Made by a program: the position numbers and the translations under genes. Below the pieces are notes generated by a model. The model did not search any database, was not told where the DNA came from, and saw only the letters and a list, made by a program, of their open reading frames with translations. DNA of 64,000 nt, taken from Bradyrhizobium sp. PSBB068 (lineage in GTDB: Bacteria; Pseudomonadota; Alphaproteobacteria; Rhizobiales; Xanthobacteraceae). Position 1 is the first letter of the stretch, and each line of letters starts with the position of its first letter. Below, piece by piece: positions 1-8,427 of the stretch. Where the stretch lies: NCBI GenBank assembly GCA_016839165.1, contig CP069300.1, positions 3,596,001 to 3,660,000 on the forward strand, read 5' to 3'.

Positions 1-63
1 CGAGCCCTGATCGAGATGGCTTTGCTGTACGACCCGACGGAGCCTTCTGGAAATGCTCTTTGA
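1..63 (+). CDS. C-terminal end of an unidentified upstream gene (partial)
   Basis: The first 20 codons read without interruption from the window edge to a TGA, ending in the residues DPTEPSGNAL. The following Sel1-repeat gene starts 11 bases inside this frame, the kind of stop/start overlap seen in co-translated genes, so this is probably the tail of a real upstream gene in the same operon. Too little is visible to assign a family. Confidence 0.45.
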   Translation, partial: RALIEMALLYDPTEPSGNAL

Positions 64-1798
64 TCGCTTGATCGGAAAGGCGTCACCCGAAACGGGGCTA
101 CGCCGGGCGATCGCTCTTATCGAGAAAGAGCGGTTTGCTGAAGCGTTGCCGCATCTGGCCCGAATGGCAGAGGCCGGCAGCGCGGAAGCTGCATATTTTA
201 TCGGAAAGCTCTACCTTCAGGGCGGTGGCGTTCCGTTCAGTCGAACGGAGGGCGCGCGTTGGCTGGAACGCGCGGCGTTGGATGGCCACGTGGAAGCGCA
301 GTCCCTGCTGGCGGCGCTCTTGCTCCAAGGGCTCGGCCCGCAATCGCGTGAAAGCGGCGATGCTGCCGCGCGATTGTTTTCGCACGACAGCACGGCGAAG
401 CCGGATTTCGAAGCCGCCCTGAAGTGGGCCCGTCTAGCGGCTGACGCCGGTTCTCCCGATGGGCAAGCTCTATTGGCTTACATTCTGACCTATGGTCCGC
501 CGCCGCTCAGAGACCTCATACAGGCGAGGGAATGGTATCGCCGCTCCGCCGCCGCGGGCTGCGCGCAAGGACAATTGGGATATGCGCTGTCGCTTGCTGG
601 AGACCCGAACCGGGCCGTTCATCGGGACGAGGTCGTCGAAAACATGCGAGCGGCGGCCGCCGCCGAAATTCCGACGGCCGTCTTCATGCTGGGTGTCCTG
701 ACCGAAGGTGGGATCAGTGGCCCGCATGACCCGGGCGCCGCTGCTGAGCTGTACCGCAAGGCCGCAGAATTGGGACATCGCGGTGCGCAGATAAAATGGG
801 GCACCTTACTGATTGAAGGCACGGTTGTTGCGAGAGACCTTGTTTTGGGAGAGACGTGGCTTCGTCGTGCGGCCCTGGCAGGCGACGTTCGTGCAGCGGA
901 GTTGGTCGGCGACCTCTATGCAAAGGGCGGAGCACTACCGCCGAATTACGTGGAAGCGGCAAACTGGTATCGCCGCGCAGCTGAGGGGGGCAATGCGGCG
1001 GCGGCTCGGTCGTTGAGTTCATTTTACATGACCGGAGCCGGAGTACCTCAGGACAATCATGAAGCGGCCCGATGGTTGCGCATCGCTGCCGAGGCCGGAA
1101 ATGTAGATGCTCAAGTCGACGTCGGAAATGACCTGCTGGAACGAGCAGTCAGAGGAGAGGAATGCCCGCCGGTAGCGGATTGGTTCATGAATACAGCGCA
1201 ACGCGGCAATCTTGTCGCCGCGTTCAATCTTGGCGTATGCCTTCTCCAGGGCATCGGCGTTGAGCGCAACGAACAGCAGGCGGCCGTCTGGTTGCGGCGC
1301 GCTGCCGAAGGGGTTCCGGAGGCGCAGTTTATGATCGGTCGCCTATTTGCCGACGGCCGAGGTGTGCCGGCCGACCTGAAAGCAGCACGCGGTTGGTTCG
1401 CGCGTGCGGCGGAGGGAGGGATCACCGATGCTCAGGTTGCCCTGGCCGAGATGCTCGTGAACGGTCGAGGGGGACCACAAGACACTCCTGCCGCGCTCAA
1501 ATTATGCGAACAGGCCGCCGCGAAAGACCACGCTGGAGCAATGTTTGCACTAGGCGCAATGTATAGCGGCGGCCATGCCATTGCCGTTGATCGAGCCAAA
1601 GCCGAGCATTGGTTTCGCGCAGCCGCAGAGCGCGGGCATGGTCAAGCTCAACTCATGCTCGGGCGCTATTTGCGTAGCGGTGCGGCTGGCCATAGTGACC
1701 CTAAGGAGGCGAGCTACTGGCTGGAGCTGGCCGTTGCCCAAGGCGTCGTAGATGCAGACGCAGAGCTGGCGGAACTGACAAGAACTGCTTCAAGATGA
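53..1798 (+). CDS. Sel1-like (SLR/TPR) repeat protein
   Basis: This 581-residue protein is built almost entirely of Sel1-like repeats of about 36 residues. The pattern A-x-x-x-L-G-x-x-Y-x-x-G-x-G-V-x-x-D-x-x-x-A-x-x-W-x-x-x-A-A recurs about a dozen times, for example around FIGKLYLQGGG, LGVCLLQGIGVERN and IGRLFADGRGVPAD. Such solenoids are protein-protein scaffolds; in proteobacteria they occur in cell-envelope, polysaccharide and host-interaction functions, but nothing here fixes the role. No clear N-terminal signal peptide or membrane segment is visible, so a cytoplasmic location is likely. The ATG lies inside the end of the preceding gene, suggesting an operon. It sits on the integrase side of tRNA-Ser and may be island cargo. 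Confidence 0.85.
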   Translation: MLFDRLIGKASPETGLRRAIALIEKERFAEALPHLARMAEAGSAEAAYFIGKLYLQGGGVPFSRTEGARWLERAALDGHVEAQSLLAALLLQGLGPQSRESGDAAARLFSHDSTAKPDFEAALKWARLAADAGSPDGQALLAYILTYGPPPLRDLIQAREWYRRSAAAGCAQGQLGYALSLAGDPNRAVHRDEVVENMRAAAAAEIPTAVFMLGVLTEGGISGPHDPGAAAELYRKAAELGHRGAQIKWGTLLIEGTVVARDLVLGETWLRRAALAGDVRAAELVGDLYAKGGALPPNYVEAANWYRRAAEGGNAAAARSLSSFYMTGAGVPQDNHEAARWLRIAAEAGNVDAQVDVGNDLLERAVRGEECPPVADWFMNTAQRGNLVAAFNLGVCLLQGIGVERNEQQAAVWLRRAAEGVPEAQFMIGRLFADGRGVPADLKAARGWFARAAEGGITDAQVALAEMLVNGRGGPQDTPAALKLCEQAAAKDHAGAMFALGAMYSGGHAIAVDRAKAEHWFRAAAERGHGQAQLMLGRYLRSGAAGHSDPKEASYWLELAVAQGVVDADAELAELTRTASR

Positions 1799-1903
1799 TC
1801 TCGCGAACGGACCCGCCGTTCTAACAGTATGTGAAGCTCAGCTCGGCAAACAAAATCGGACCTATCATCAATTCCGCCACGTCAGTGGACGTTCTGAATG
1901 AGG

Positions 1904-2329
1904 TCACGCAAAGCCAGCAGGGCGGTGGCGCGACGTCCGACCTAAGCTTTGGGGCAAAGCGGACGATCTGCGCGAGGCTTCCTTTGCGACGCCGTCAACC
2001 AAACCTGTAGTGAGCTGTGGGCTTCGGTCCGCTGCCGCCTTCGCCTCTTGGCGAGCCTCACGGCGCTCCTGCACGATGTCTATGCCGGGCGTGTTGCGGT
2101 CCCCCTTCACGCATAGACGAGCTGCGTCTCGTGCGAGCCTAGCGTTCTTAAGGGATACATCCCTGAAGGAGCCGAGGCCATGCCATCGCTCCTTGCCGTC
2201 CTTCCAGTAACGATAAGACCAGCTCTTCGCCGCGGGACCAGTTACGATCAGGTAGAGCCCGTCGCCGTCAGCATACTTTCCGGGCTTCGTTTCGCGTTCG
2301 ACGTCGAGCGGCTTGAGTTTTCCAACCAC
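1904..2329 (-). pseudogene. truncated P4-type phage integrase (N-terminal DUF4102 domain only)
   Basis: A GTG start behind a GGAGG ribosome binding site opens a frame whose first ~95 residues match the N-terminal arm-binding DUF4102 domain of P4-family tyrosine recombinases: GKYADGDGLYLIV, then SWSYRYW-KDGK and the arginine-rich RREARQEAKAAAD. A complete integrase has roughly 400 residues with a C-terminal R-H-R-Y catalytic domain. Here the frame stops after 141 residues and the tail is unrelated sequence, so the catalytic part is gone. The gene begins about 160 bases from the 3' end of tRNA-Ser, the usual position of such an integrase after integration into a tRNA gene. It is a relic of a genomic island. 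Confidence 0.8.
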
Positions 2330-2490
2330 GTGTTCCTCCGATGAAAACCATCCTCCGAACCCACGGTCCCAAGCTACGGTTTGCGCTTTGATTGTGAGGA
2401 ACGAGGCGAACTAGGGAATACAGTTCGCCGACGAAAGCGCTGATTTTACTGGGGATTCCGAACGGTGGAGAACAACGGAGAACAGTGTAC

Positions 2491-2580
2491 TGGCGGAAGG
2501 GGTGGGATTCGAACCCACGGTACCCTTGCGGGCACGCCGGTTTTCAAGACCGGTGCCTTAAACCACTCGGCCACCCTTCC
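2491..2580 (-). tRNA. tRNA-Ser (UGA anticodon)
   Basis: The minus strand folds as a long-variable-arm tRNA. The 5' acceptor strand GGAAGGG pairs with CCCUUCC, followed by a G discriminator and an encoded CCA. The anticodon loop reads CUUGAAA, giving UGA. The T arm contains GTGGGTTCGAATCCCAC and the variable arm is long, as in serine tRNAs. Length is 90 bases including CCA. The 3' end faces the integrase relic and is the likely attachment site. Confidence 0.96.
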
Positions 2581-2798
2581 GGATCGATCAGGCCCTTAGC
2601 GTAGGGCGACGCCTAACGCAACGCGAACTTGATGAGAACGCCGGGGCGAAACGGCCGTTTGCGCGGTCCGCCAGCGGCCGGCGGACTGATCTGAGCGCGA
2701 AGACGAGTTCACTTTCCGGCGATCCAGCCGGGCGGCAAATCGCCGCCAGAGAGGCATCATCGTTGACCCCGACCGCCGGCGCCAGTCATCATGCGCCG

Positions 2799-3230
2799 AT
2801 GAAGCGTGTCCTGTTCCTTTGCACCGGCAACTACTATCGCAGTCGATACGCAGAAGAGCTGTTCAATCATCTGGCAAGAGCCGAGAACCTGCCGTGGCGC
2901 GCCTTGTCCCGAGGCGCAGCCGAACGGGGCTCGCCCGACAATGTCGGAGCCATGTCGGTGTTTGCGGATCGGCGTCTTCGCGCCAGCGGCATCGTCCCGG
3001 AGGGCGCGACGCGCTATCCGCAACCCTGTTCGCTGGCTGACTTCGACGGCGCGGACCTCGTGATCGCGCTCAAGGAGGCCGAGCATCGCCCGCTCGTCGA
3101 GCGGCGGTTCCCTGAGGTTGCCGAAAGAGTGACGTATTGGCACGTGCACGACATCGACGTTGCCGATCCCGCCGTTGCGCTGCCGATGATCGATGACCTC
3201 GTGCGCGGGCTGGTTTCGTCACTCAGCTAG
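2799..3230 (+). CDS. low-molecular-weight protein tyrosine phosphatase family protein
   Basis: The 143-residue protein opens with MKRVLFLCTGNYYRSRYAEE, the C-x5-R phosphate-binding loop of low-molecular-weight protein tyrosine phosphatases right after the first beta strand. An Asp-Pro pair near residue 125 may supply the general acid. The start is placed at the internal ATG because the family begins a few residues before the P-loop; an upstream in-frame start would add a tail with no similarity. The substrate is unknown; relatives act on phosphotyrosine proteins or arsenate. The last codons overlap those of the convergent Nudix gene by 12 bases. Confidence 0.8.
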   Translation: MKRVLFLCTGNYYRSRYAEELFNHLARAENLPWRALSRGAAERGSPDNVGAMSVFADRRLRASGIVPEGATRYPQPCSLADFDGADLVIALKEAEHRPLVERRFPEVAERVTYWHVHDIDVADPAVALPMIDDLVRGLVSSLS

Positions 3231-3653
3231 TTCGCGCTTCAGGAATATCGCCAGCGCATACTCCGCCGGGCGCGCGAGCCTGCCGCTGAGACGTTCGAGG
3301 TCCTCGACCGCGACGATCTCGAGGCGGCCTTCGGTGACCCTCAGCCGGTCGATCGGAACGTCGCGGGCGAGGAACACCTCGCCCCGAAGGCTGCCGCCCG
3401 GGGTCGAAGGATCCGGTCCGGAGTAACTCCCGATCAGCTCAAAGCGCTCCGGCGGCACGTAATGGCCGATCTCCTCGTGGATCTCGCGAACGACACATTC
3501 CAGGAAAGTCTCGGTGCCCTCCCGCCGCCCGCCAAACAGGCTAATCTTGCCGGGATCGGAAACGTGCGGAAGGTCGTCGCGCAGTTGCATGAGCAACCGG
3601 CCGTCTGTGCTGACGAGGAGTGCCGACGTTCCCTCCCTCGCTGAGCCGGTCAT
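3219..3653 (-). CDS. Nudix hydrolase
   Basis: A complete Nudix box is present, with spacing G-x5-E-x7-REIHEEIG (GRREGTE ... REIHEEIG), the signature of enzymes that hydrolyse nucleoside diphosphates linked to another moiety using a divalent metal held by the glutamates. The start at 3653 gives 144 residues beginning MTGSAREGTSALLV, a normal length for a stand-alone Nudix protein; an open frame extends about 55 codons upstream without recognisable domain sequence. The substrate cannot be read from sequence. The gene converges on the phosphatase gene and overlaps its end. Confidence 0.85.
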   Translation of the reverse strand: MTGSAREGTSALLVSTDGRLLMQLRDDLPHVSDPGKISLFGGRREGTETFLECVVREIHEEIGHYVPPERFELIGSYSGPDPSTPGGSLRGEVFLARDVPIDRLRVTEGRLEIVAVEDLERLSGRLARPAEYALAIFLKRELAE

Positions 3654-3784
3654 TCGCCAATCCTCTCGCTGGAAAGGTGGAGGGGGCGTCAGGACTGGGC
3701 TGATGCCGACGTGAGTGAGATCGGCGAGGGACGAGGTGAGGGGTAGGCGAGCGGGCGCAGATGGCGCCCCGGAGCATCGCATCT

Positions 3785-3883
3785 TTAGCCGAAAGCGAAG
3801 GCCAAGAGGCTCGAGCACAGCAGCACGAGGCTTGCTGCGGTCAGGGTTAGAAATCCGTCGGAGACCAAATCGTGATTACGCAT
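3785..3883 (-). CDS. tiny single-span membrane peptide (32 aa, hypothetical)
   Basis: A 32-codon frame on the minus strand begins with ATG behind an AGCAGGTG-type ribosome binding site. It encodes MRNHDLVSDG followed by a continuous hydrophobic stretch (FLTLTAASLVLLCSSLLAFAF) ending in TAA. A short polar head followed by one membrane helix is typical of small bacterial membrane proteins. I know no function. Another similarly sized hydrophobic ORF lies 100 bases away on the same strand, which supports both being real. Codon content alone cannot prove expression at this length. Confidence 0.5.
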   Translation of the reverse strand: MRNHDLVSDGFLTLTAASLVLLCSSLLAFAFG

Positions 3884-3984
3884 GACACACCTGCTTTCAA
3901 TCGATGCTCATCCGAATTGATTAAAGCTTTCCGAACATACTCTCCTGGAAAGAGGTGACGCGTCTTTCCGCCTTCAACGGACTG

Positions 3985-4074
3985 TCAGGCCCGGTACCGA
4001 TAGCCTTCCACGGCGTGCGCCAAGAAGATCGCCGCACTCACCAAGCCCATCACCGCTGTAACCGTCTCGATCAT
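3985..4074 (-). CDS. tiny single-span membrane peptide (29 aa, hypothetical)
   Basis: ATG at 4074 is preceded by AAGGAAG at good spacing and opens a 29-codon frame, MIETVTAVMGLVSAAIFLAH then AVEGYRYRA. The peptide is one hydrophobic helix with a short basic C terminus, as expected for a small inner-membrane protein. An open frame extends 32 codons further upstream but lacks an equally good start. From memory, similar short peptides of the form ETV-A-x-x-FLAHAV-x-x-YR occur in rhizobial genomes; this was not checked. Confidence 0.55.
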   Translation of the reverse strand: MIETVTAVMGLVSAAIFLAHAVEGYRYRA

Positions 4075-4425
4075 CGCAAACTTCCTTTGCGCCCCACGCT
4101 GAAGAGAAAACGATTGCAGCCTTGCACAGTCAAAAAGATTCAATTGTTGGAATTCAAGATGCCGACCCACTGATGATTTACTGCAACAGTGTGTCTGATA
4201 GCGGGACAGGCGAGCGCGTTTCGGGTGGCCGAGGCTCCGTAGAACAACTGAGGAGGCGCAACAGGCGGTTTACCAAAGTGCCATAGGGTTAAGGCTCTCC
4301 CCATTTCCGCCGTGTTCCGGTTGCGATATCGTCAAGCTCTGGTGCGGAGGTGGGCCGCGCAGTGACGAAAATGATCCCGACGCCTCGGAGTAGGCGCGGG
4401 TCCGGCAGAATGGTACTTGGGGCAA
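4075..4425. other. intergenic region upstream of rlpA
   Basis: About 350 bases separate the small membrane ORF from rlpA. I find no convincing coding frame, tRNA or strong hairpin. The first ~120 bases are relatively A/T-rich and could hold the divergent promoters of the small ORF and rlpA, but no clear -35/-10 pair stands out. Confidence 0.4.
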
Positions 4426-5358
4426 ATGGGGACTAGACGGCCAGATTCGATGATCCGGACGGCGCGCGGCGCCGTTGCGGTGGCGACGTGCCTCGTCCTC
4501 GCCAATTGTGCCTCCTCCAACAAGTTCGCCAGCCGGGTCGATCCCAAATATGGCGTGTCGTCGAGCCCGCGGGTCGTGGCGCTGGGCGACCCCGTGCCGA
4601 AGGGCGGCGGCACCTACCGCATCGGCAAGCCCTATGTCGTCGCCGGCCGCACCTATGTGCCGGAGGAGAACGAGAACTACCGCGCCGAGGGCATGGCGTC
4701 CTGGTACGGCGATGATTTCCACGGCCGCCTGACCGCCAATGGCGAGGTGTTCGACATGGCCTCGCTGACGGCCGCCCATCCGACCCTGCCGATGCCGAGC
4801 TACGCGCGGGTCACCAATCTAAGCAACGGCAAATCGCTCGTCGTTCGCGTCAATGACCGCGGCCCGTACCACGGCAACCGCCTCATCGACGTCTCGAACA
4901 AAGCTGCCGAACTGCTTGATTTCAAAGGAAATGGTGTCGCCCGCGTCCGCGTCGAATATGTCGGCCGGGCACCGCTCGAAGGCTCCGACGACCGCCAGTT
5001 GATGGCGACCTTGCGCACCGGCACGCCAGCGCCGTCGCCGTCGATGGTCCGGGTCACCTCGGCACGTCCGTTCGTCCCGGAGATGTCGTCCTCGTCGGGC
5101 CGGGTCCGCGGCGACGTCCCGCTGCCCGAAGGGCGGCCGTACAGCCTCGGCAACACCCAGGCCGACTACGCCTCGGCGAACGCGACCTCGGAGATGTCGG
5201 CCTCAAGCCGGTCGCACCGTCGCGTCGCGAACAATCAGCGCGAAGTCTCCTACGAGGGTGACCCGCGCTATGCCGCAACCCCGAGCCCGGCCGCCGCCTA
5301 TGTGCCGATCGATGCACGTGGACCGGCCGAAGTGCTGAGCGGGCGCGGGCTCTACTAA
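4426..5358 (+). CDS. rlpA: RlpA-like septal ring lytic transglycosylase, lipoprotein
   Basis: The N terminus carries a lipoprotein signal ending in the lipobox LVLANC, so the mature protein should be anchored to the outer membrane. A double-psi beta-barrel (about residues 85-175) contains GMASWYGDDFHGRLTANGE and VRVNDRGPYHGNRLIDVS, the hallmark motifs of RlpA, which cleaves peptidoglycan strands lacking stem peptides at the division septum. The tail is Ser/Pro-rich and no C-terminal SPOR domain is visible. ATG 4426 gives 310 residues; ATG 4450 would give a shorter 19-residue signal and is a reasonable alternative. Transcription converges with the hydrolase gene 33 bases downstream. Confidence 0.9.
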   Translation: MGTRRPDSMIRTARGAVAVATCLVLANCASSNKFASRVDPKYGVSSSPRVVALGDPVPKGGGTYRIGKPYVVAGRTYVPEENENYRAEGMASWYGDDFHGRLTANGEVFDMASLTAAHPTLPMPSYARVTNLSNGKSLVVRVNDRGPYHGNRLIDVSNKAAELLDFKGNGVARVRVEYVGRAPLEGSDDRQLMATLRTGTPAPSPSMVRVTSARPFVPEMSSSSGRVRGDVPLPEGRPYSLGNTQADYASANATSEMSASSRSHRRVANNQREVSYEGDPRYAATPSPAAAYVPIDARGPAEVLSGRGLY

Positions 5359-5391
5359 GTCAAAGCGTTACGAATCAGGTGCTTGGCCTGT

Positions 5392-6327
5392 TCACTTCAG
5401 AAACGCGATCAGCGACGCGTTGACCTCGTCGGGGCGCTCCTGCTGGATCCAGTGGCCGGCGCCCTCGATGATCAGCTTCTGCCGCAAGTTCGGCAGCACG
5501 CGCTCCATGTCGGCGACCCGCTTGGCGCCGATCAGCCCGGTGATGACAGAATCGTTCGAGCCGGCGATGAACAACGATGGCTGATGGATCTGCGCGTCCT
5601 GCCAGGGCGCGGTCAGCTCCCAGTTGCGGTCGAGATTGCGGTACCAGTTGAGGCCGCCGCGGAAGCCGGACTGCCGATAACCCTCGGCGAATTCGGCGAT
5701 GTCGGCCTCGGTGATCCAGGCCGGCAGCGGCATTCCGGCCGGCAGCTTGCCGAGGAAGCCCTTGGCCTCGTCGACGAACATCGAGCTGGCATCGGAGACG
5801 CCGCGTCCGAGCACCAGCCGCATGGTGTGGGCGACGTCGCGCTCGAACTCGGCCTCGGCGACTCCGGGCGGCTGGAAATACTGCCAATAGAAATTGGTGA
5901 TGCCGCTGTCGCGCAGGGTTTCGAGCGGACGTCCGCGGCCGCGAAACGGCGGCGGCACGCTGAGGCCGGCAACCCTGGTGAAGACGTCGGGGCGGAACAG
6001 CGCCGCGTGCCAGGCCACCGGCGCTCCCCAATCGTGACCCACGATCATTGCTTTCTTCTCGCCGAGCGCAGCCACCAGCGCGACCATGTCGCCGACGGTA
6101 TCGAAGATCGTGTAGGCACCGATGTCGGCCGGCGCGGCGGTCCGGCCGAAGCCGCGCATATCGGGTGCTGCGACCCGGAAGCCCGCGGCTGCGAGCGCTG
6201 CGATCTGGTGCCGCCACGAGTAGGACAGTTCCGGCCAGCCATGGCAGAGCACGACCAGCGGGCCGTGGCCGGCCTCGCGCACGAACATGTCGATGCCGTT
6301 GGCGGAAATGGTGCGGGAGGATGACAT
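5392..6327 (-). CDS. alpha/beta hydrolase, epoxide-hydrolase-like
   Basis: The 311-residue protein has the epoxide hydrolase layout: oxyanion-hole motif CHGWPELSYSWRHQ near residue 30, nucleophile elbow GHDWGAPVAWH near residue 100 with Asp as nucleophile, a cap domain with tyrosine-rich NFYWQYF, and a catalytic His in GAGHWIQQERP near the C terminus. Members open epoxides, or dehalogenate, through an Asp-ester intermediate in the cytoplasm. Haloacetate dehalogenases share these motifs, so the substrate is uncertain. The gene is divergent from the carboxypeptidase gene with about 160 bases between them. Confidence 0.85.
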   Translation of the reverse strand: MSSSRTISANGIDMFVREAGHGPLVVLCHGWPELSYSWRHQIAALAAAGFRVAAPDMRGFGRTAAPADIGAYTIFDTVGDMVALVAALGEKKAMIVGHDWGAPVAWHAALFRPDVFTRVAGLSVPPPFRGRGRPLETLRDSGITNFYWQYFQPPGVAEAEFERDVAHTMRLVLGRGVSDASSMFVDEAKGFLGKLPAGMPLPAWITEADIAEFAEGYRQSGFRGGLNWYRNLDRNWELTAPWQDAQIHQPSLFIAGSNDSVITGLIGAKRVADMERVLPNLRQKLIIEGAGHWIQQERPDEVNASLIAFLK

Positions 6328-6485
6328 TCGCGTTTCCGCCTTGTTTGCCGGTTTTGCTGTCGTTAGTTCCGAAGATACGGACGTTCAACGCAGCAGGCAA
6401 TCCAGCCGGCCGTGCACAAGCGGCGAAACCTGAGTTGTTTGCGATACTTCCAGCTGTTAGAACGCAGTCTTTCAGGACATCGCCG

Positions 6486-7739
6486 ATGGCAGCCCAGACC
6501 GCAGTTCCCCGCACGTTGTCAGCTCGCGCCGGGCGCGGCCTGATCGCGGCCGCGGTCGCGCTGGCGATCGGCTGCGGCGGCGTGGTCTATGCCGCCAACA
6601 ACAGCGTCCAGGGCGCCAAGAAGGAAGACGCCGGATTCGACGGTGACGCGCCGACCGCGATCCTGGTCGAGGCCTCCTCGGGCAGCGTGCTGTTCGAGAA
6701 GAATGCCGACGAGCTGCGCGCGCCCTCCAGCATGATGAAGCTGATGACCGCCGAGGTGGTGTTCGACGCCATCAAGAAGGGCGACATCAAGCTCACGGAC
6801 GAATACCGGATCAGCGAGAACGCCTGGCGGCGGGGCGGGGCGCCGTCCGGCACCTCGACGATGTTCGCTGCGATCAACAGCAAGGTCTCGGTCGACGACC
6901 TCCTGCACGGCGCGATCATCCCGAGCGGCAACGACGCCTGCATCGCGCTCGCCGAAGGCATTGCCGGCAACGAGCATACGTTCGCGACCGACTTCATGAC
7001 CAAGCGCGCCCGCGAGCTCGGCATGACGAAGTCGACCTTCGGCAATTCCAACGGCCTGCCGGACCCGACCAACAAGATGACGGTGCGGGAACTCGCGGTG
7101 CTGGCGCGCCACATCATCCAGGCCTATCCCGACCAGTACAAGCTGTTCGGCGAGAAGGAGTTCACCTGGAACAAGATCCGCCAGCAGAACCGCAATCCGC
7201 TGCTCAATGCCTTGCCCGGCGCCGACGGGTTGAAGACCGGATACACCAAGGAAGGCGGCTACGGCATGGTCGGCTCCGCGGTGCAGAACGACACAAGGCT
7301 GATCGTCGTCGTCGTCAATGGTCTCGAGGACTCCGAAGACCGCGCGACCGAGGCGAAGAAGATGCTGGAATGGGGGTTCCGCAGCTTCGAGACCCGGACC
7401 TTGATCGCAGCCAACCAGCCGGTCGGCTACGCCCGGGTGTTCGGCGGCGAGAGCCGCTCGGTCAAGCTCGTCAGTCCCGATCCGGTCAAGGTGATGGTGT
7501 CCAAGAACGGCAACGACAAGCTGCTCGCACGCGTGATCTATAGCGGCCCTGTCAAGGCGCCGATCGCCGCCGGCCAGAAGATCGGGGTGGTGCGCGTGTG
7601 GCGCGGCGCCAATGTCGCGATGGAGGCGCCGGTGTTCGCGGCTGATGCCGTCGGCACGGGATCGACGATGCGCCGCGCGCTCGACGGTGCCCAGGAGCTC
7701 GTCATCGGCATGTTCCGCGCAGGGGTCGAGAAACTCTGA
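6486..7739 (+). CDS. D-alanyl-D-alanine carboxypeptidase (PBP5/6 family)
   Basis: All three serine-peptidase motifs of low-molecular-mass penicillin-binding proteins are present: SMMK (Ser82, Lys85), SGN (147-149) and KTG (250-252). The enzyme trims the terminal D-Ala from peptidoglycan stem peptides in the periplasm. The N terminus has a positively charged stretch and a hydrophobic segment (residues 18-36) acting as signal. The C-terminal ~130 residues correspond to the beta-sandwich domain of PBP5 and end in a possible amphipathic helix (ELVIGMFRAGVEKL). An open frame extends far upstream over the divergent gene, but ATG 6486 fits the signal peptide. One base separates its stop from the tmk start. 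Confidence 0.93.
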   Translation: MAAQTAVPRTLSARAGRGLIAAAVALAIGCGGVVYAANNSVQGAKKEDAGFDGDAPTAILVEASSGSVLFEKNADELRAPSSMMKLMTAEVVFDAIKKGDIKLTDEYRISENAWRRGGAPSGTSTMFAAINSKVSVDDLLHGAIIPSGNDACIALAEGIAGNEHTFATDFMTKRARELGMTKSTFGNSNGLPDPTNKMTVRELAVLARHIIQAYPDQYKLFGEKEFTWNKIRQQNRNPLLNALPGADGLKTGYTKEGGYGMVGSAVQNDTRLIVVVVNGLEDSEDRATEAKKMLEWGFRSFETRTLIAANQPVGYARVFGGESRSVKLVSPDPVKVMVSKNGNDKLLARVIYSGPVKAPIAAGQKIGVVRVWRGANVAMEAPVFAADAVGTGSTMRRALDGAQELVIGMFRAGVEKL

Positions 7740-7740
7740 C

Positions 7741-8427
7741 ATGGCGGAAGCAGCAGTCCAACGGCCGAGCTTGCGCGGTCGCTTCATCACCTTTGAAGGC
7801 GGCGAAGGTTCGGGCAAATCGACCCAGATCCGCAAGCTCGCTGAGCGGCTCGACACCGCCAAGCTGCGCGTGATCGTGACCCGCGAGCCCGGCGGCTCGC
7901 CGGGCGCGGAGATCATCCGTCACCTCGTGCTGTCCGGAATGGGCAAGCTGCTCGGGCCCGAGGCCGAGACGCTGCTGTTTGCCGCGGCGCGCGACGACCA
8001 CGTCCGCACGGTGATCCTGCCGGCGCTCAACCAGGGCATCTGGGTGCTGTGCGACCGCTTCTTCGATTCGACGCGCGCCTATCAGGGCCAGCTCGGGCAG
8101 GTGTCGCCCGAACTGGTCAACGCGATGCAGCGCGTGACGATCGGCGATCTCAAGCCCGATCTGACCTTCATCCTCGATGTGCCGGTCGAGGTCGGACTGC
8201 AACGCGCCGCCGCGCGCCGCGGCAACGCCACGGCTGACCGCTTCGAGGCCGAAGGCATCAAGTTCCACCAGGATTTGCGCGACGCGTACCGCCGGATCGC
8301 GGCCGAAGACCCGGAGCGCTGCGTCCTGATCGACGCCACGCCCGATCCGGACACGGTCACAGCTACGATATGGGCCGCGCTGCGCGAGCATCTGCGCGCG
8401 ACGCTCACGGCGGACAGTCCAGCATGA
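7741..8427 (+). CDS. tmk: thymidylate kinase
   Basis: The sequence shows the P-loop FEGGEGSGKSTQ (residues 18-29), the TREPGG motif near residue 48, and the DRFFDSTRAYQG segment near residue 105 that binds dTMP. Length is 228 residues, normal for bacterial thymidylate kinase. It phosphorylates dTMP to dTDP for DNA synthesis. It starts one base after the carboxypeptidase stop and shares ATGA with holB, so translation is coupled; tmk-holB pairing is common in bacteria. Confidence 0.96.
   Translation: MAEAAVQRPSLRGRFITFEGGEGSGKSTQIRKLAERLDTAKLRVIVTREPGGSPGAEIIRHLVLSGMGKLLGPEAETLLFAAARDDHVRTVILPALNQGIWVLCDRFFDSTRAYQGQLGQVSPELVNAMQRVTIGDLKPDLTFILDVPVEVGLQRAAARRGNATADRFEAEGIKFHQDLRDAYRRIAAEDPERCVLIDATPDPDTVTATIWAALREHLRATLTADSPA

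Noticed and set aside
2666..2686. Small hairpin between tRNA-Ser and the phosphatase gene
   Set aside because: A 7-base GC stem is common by chance here and no flanking promoter or terminator features support a function.
6048..6485. Upstream extension of the carboxypeptidase frame
   Set aside because: The extension overlaps the divergent hydrolase gene and is Arg/Pro-rich shadow sequence; ATG 6486 gives a sensible signal peptide.
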